NCBI RefSeq assembly: GCF_947623445.1
Contig: NC_135244.1
Coordinates: 14,446,860-14,510,859, forward strand
From: Clavelina lepadiformis
Taxonomy: Eukaryota; Chordata; Ascidiacea; Aplousobranchia; Clavelinidae
Direction of reading: 5' to 3'
DNA length: 64,000 nucleotides
In this document: in pieces, positions 60,608-64,000 of the stretch
Numbering within the stretch: position 1 is the first letter of the stretch
Layout: each line of letters opens with the position of its first letter
Notes under the pieces: model-generated
The model's input: the letters and a program-made list of their open reading frames with translations, nothing else
Databases searched by the model: none
Told to the model about the DNA's origin: nothing
Translations under genes and position numbers: made by a program

Positions 60608-63600
60608 ATGGGTTCCCATGTATTAAAAGGAGAAGGTCCTTTACGCAATGTGTCTCAGTTAAACGTTGCAGATTCTCCAAAGGTAATTCTAGCATTCTTC
60701 TCGATAGAAACCTAACCGTGTCTATCCGTAGTAGCATAGACTATTGTCTTGCTTGTGTTTTTCTTAAAACGTTCTGTTTTTGTTCAAAGAAATGCTCTGT
60801 GCTTGGTGAAGGATCTGGGCTTTTCGAATACAAAAAGAATTTTGATAAATCGTACCTTCAAGTTGGTGTGAAACGGCCGTTTATGGGTGGTAGTGACTGG
60901 TCAGAAGAGGTACTGATAACACAATTTGTTTGTTGCATAAGTTATGAAAATGTGCTGATAAATATTTCAATTTTTCTTATTACTGCTACCACAAGTACTG
61001 TGTACTGGTATAGAAAGCGGATTTTGATATTGTTATATGTCTAAATTTAAAGTTTTCTAGTTTTGAAGGATTTGAATTTATTTTGAAATGTAGTATTTTT
61101 ACACGTTGAAATATGCCCGAGTACTATACATTTTCAGAATTGGAAAACAGAAACCGACATATCATTTTCTAAAAATGATACCCTTGCTTTATCTGTGAAG
61201 CCTTTTATAAACTTATTGCATGTTCCTGGAGTGCAAGAAAGGTACTACGTACTAGAGTAGCTTGATTTTTACTTTGTTTTTATTTTGCTACTGGTTTGGC
61301 ACTGTGGATATGAAATCTGGTATTTTGTTTTTTCACATTGCAGAGGAATTTTGACAAGATTTCTTTATTACTCATACACCACAACATCACGAAGAACAAG
61401 CCACTATTATCCAAGTATTCCATATATGAGAGAAAAAGTTCTTTCTGGAGAAAGGTTTATAAAGTTTTACTTCATTATTATAATATATTTATTCATTTAT
61501 ATTTGCATAGTACACTGTGCATGTTATTTTTCATTCCATTTGACATACATCTGTAATTGCAGAGTTCACCATGCCATACAGAAAACAATGTGTTCCACAG
61601 AGAATGTACTTCAAAACAAACATAGTGTCAGTGATGAGAAATTTATTGAAACTCAGCTTCAACGAAAAGCAGCTGTTGTCTTTGACGAAATGGTTGCTAC
61701 AGTGACATCAAAAGCCTTAAAGTATATACTTGTTTGAAATGTAGTTATTTTTTAGTTGCTGTCCATTGTATGTCAAGGAATAAACACATAAAGCATTGAT
61801 ATACTATACTTTTTCTTAAATAAGATGATAATTCATTTATCAGAGTGTCTTTATTCTAGATTTTGCGGTTGGTTATTCCTCACTATATTGCGGCAGCTTA
61901 CAAAATCTGTTCACTTGCATGTAGGGCAACTTAATGTTTTGAGAATACTGTCTGAGGTGAAAAGCGTAATCAATACTTTTCTTTCAAAGCATGTCACTTT
62001 GTCATTTAATTTAATAATTGAGCAAATCAATATGTTTCAGAAAACTGCAATTTGCCATTTATGCTGTTTGCATTACAAACTTTTGTAACATTTGAATGTA
62101 TTGCACAGAAAAAAATACCAATTCTTTATCTGCCGTTACACTTCAGCCACTTTGATTACATCTTACTTTCACTTGTCTTATATCATAATGAAATCAGATC
62201 ACCGTTTGTAGCAAGTGGAAACAACCTTCTTATACCACCATTCAGGTTATTAACTCACTTTATTATATTGTTGATGAATACAAGTCCAGAAGGCTACATA
62301 TGCCCAGAAATTGTTTTATCTGTGCATAATGTAACTGTTGTTGTTATTATTGATTAACTGTTGGTTTTGTTGTTAATTTTAGTTATTTCAACTTGTTCTT
62401 TGCAGTACTATAATGCGACGTGTGGGGGGATTTTTTATTCGAAGGAAAATAGACAATGGCAAGGACAAGGATTTTATTTATAGAGCTATTCTTCATGATG
62501 TACGTCTTTTTTCTAACCATTGCTTAACTTTGTCTAACTTATGGTTTCTAATTGAAGTCGCTATTGCAGTAGAGTTATTTTGTCAATACACCTATTGCCC
62601 TATACTTTACCTAACTTTAACAAGAAGTATGTATTTTGTCTTTTTTTGTTTTCCATCTGAGTGGGTTTGGGATGAACATTGTACAATAATGAATCCTTGC
62701 AAACCGAATCCAAATTCATTTTTTGAATCTTAACATTCAACCTGCAAGCAAGCATTTGAATTTGTTGTTTTCAGTAAATGTGATTTACATAAATAAACGG
62801 TACTCCCGGTTACATTGCTAAACGAAGCATTATCAGTTTATCACATACTAGTGATTGTGACTTTAGCTTTATTCGACATGTATATGTAATTATTAAGCAC
62901 TATTGGTTTACAGTGTATTTGAACACTCCATTTAAATTTGAATTCTTTGGATTCAATACTGTTCTATGATAGGATTCAGAAAAACTATTCTAAAATAGTT
63001 ATACAATTATTCTATAATGTGCATCTCTTAGGACTGGGTACTCTAATATATATTCCACCGCTACGTACTATCATTTATTTATTTTCATGCAGTATGTTAA
63101 CCAATTACTGAAGGAAAATCAAAGCCTGGAAGTTTTTATAGGTAAGTCTCAGTATGTAAAATGTTGTACTGGCATGTTCTGAATTAAATCGTAGATGCTT
63201 TTCAATTATTGATTATTTTCAAGAGGGTACACGGACTAGAAGTGGTCTTCCCAATCAACCAAAAACTGGCTTATTATCTGTTGCCGTTGATGCGGTCGAA
63301 AATGGATATGTCCCTGATGTCATTGTCGTACCTCTCTGTGTTAGTTATGAGAAACTCATAGAAGGAAATTTTGACAGAGAACTGATGGTTGGTTGTAGTT
63401 GTCTTGCTGAAATTTATCTGCTAGTTTTTGGTTTGGTGGCTTCCTTGCTAATAAATGCACTTTTTAGGGTTACAGAAAAGCCCCAGAAAATTTCTTTTCT
63501 TCAATTTGGACGATAGCAAAAATGCTGTGTGGTTTTTATGGGCACATTCGTGTAAATTTTGGTGCACCAACATCAATGAAGGTTAAACTGCTTGCCAGTT

Positions 63601-64000
63601 TTTGCTGAAAAAGTCTTTCAATCTTGAACAATAATGCAAAAATATTTGGGTTATGTAATATCACTTCTATTTTACAGAAAACTTTGAATGAAATTCGATC
63701 ATCGCCTTCTTGCACTTTTCATTCCACAACAACTGCATCACTGCCTCGTTCTCGATCACTCTATGAGCAAGTTATGGTTATGGAGGACCAAACGAGCAAA
63801 TCCTGTTTAGTAATTAATATTAGGCTTACCTGTTATTATGAATATTATTCTTGTTTGAAAATTTTGTACATTTGTTTAATTTTACTGGTCAGCAAATTGG
63901 TAAACTTGACATCAGTGTTACTTGTAAGTAATTTTGGTTCTTAATATTTTTGTTAATTGTTTTTTTTTTTCTCAGGAACAAAAATCAACATCCACACCTA
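60608..64000 (+). CDS. GPAM: Mitochondrial-type glycerol-3-phosphate acyltransferase (GPAM/GPAT1-like), 5' part
   Basis: GPAT1 moves an acyl group from acyl-CoA to sn-1 of glycerol-3-phosphate, the first step of glycerolipid synthesis, at the outer mitochondrial membrane. Exons: 60608-60682, 60790-60909, 61138-61241, 61344-61454, 61563-61721, 61860-61956, 62109-62245, 62406-62499, 63093-63141, 63224-63387, 63468-63581, 63678-about 63812, and 63977 running off the window. The first Met (MGSHVLKGEG) has a GCCATGG context. An N-terminal VKRPFMGG block resembles RKRPFVG of GPAM. The acyltransferase motifs are: I, LPLHFSHFD (H233, D238); II, GGFFIRR (275-281); III, FIEGTRTRSG (314-323); IV, VVPLCVSYE (350-358). 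Motif I has Phe234 where the family has Arg (HRSxxD). About 450 residues are present; the C-terminal part lies beyond the window. GPAT2-type is an alternative. Confidence 0.88.

Overview
The window looks like nuclear DNA of an animal. It is AT-rich, with split genes, introns mostly of about 100-600 bases, GT-AG splice sites and many short DNA transposons. The gene set (MED16, ERMP1, mitochondrial-type GPAT, SLC27/FATP acyl-CoA synthetases, a PGP-type phosphatase) is metazoan. The proteins are full length but well diverged from vertebrate ones. With a phytochelatin synthase gene present as well, an invertebrate deuterostome such as an ascidian tunicate is my best guess; this is inference, not proof. 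All protein matches were recognised by eye from remembered families, without a database search.

Layout, left to right. At 144-2400 (+) lies the 3' part of a phytochelatin synthase gene. A decayed LINE follows, then MED16 (10792 to 4047, minus, 20 coding exons, about 880 aa). ERMP1 (20916 to 12346, minus, 16 coding exons, about 930 aa) comes next. A small COX7A-like gene (23319-28828, +) carries a deleted LTR retrotransposon in its first intron. At 32395-34925 (+) is a secreted CAP-domain protein with a mucin-like repeat tail. Two SLC27/FATP genes in tandem on the minus strand (42252 to 38082 and 52467 to 47887) flank the remains of at least one dead copy. A PGP-type HAD phosphatase (54970-57282, +) and the start of a mitochondrial-type glycerol-3-phosphate acyltransferase (60608 to the window end, +) close the window. 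For the complete genes, exon phases join without stops, and total lengths match family norms where those are known.

The right-hand third may form a metabolic neighbourhood. FATPs make acyl-CoA, GPAM joins acyl-CoA to glycerol-3-phosphate, and mammalian PGP can remove glycerol-3-phosphate. Whether this clustering is functional is speculation.

Repeats: six hAT-type non-autonomous elements with target-site duplications (five exact 8-bp, one imperfect), one pogo-like element with a TA duplication, another terminal-inverted-repeat element, two tRNA-derived SINE-like families, one LTR element and one LINE relic. I saw no bacterial genes, CRISPR arrays or rRNA genes.
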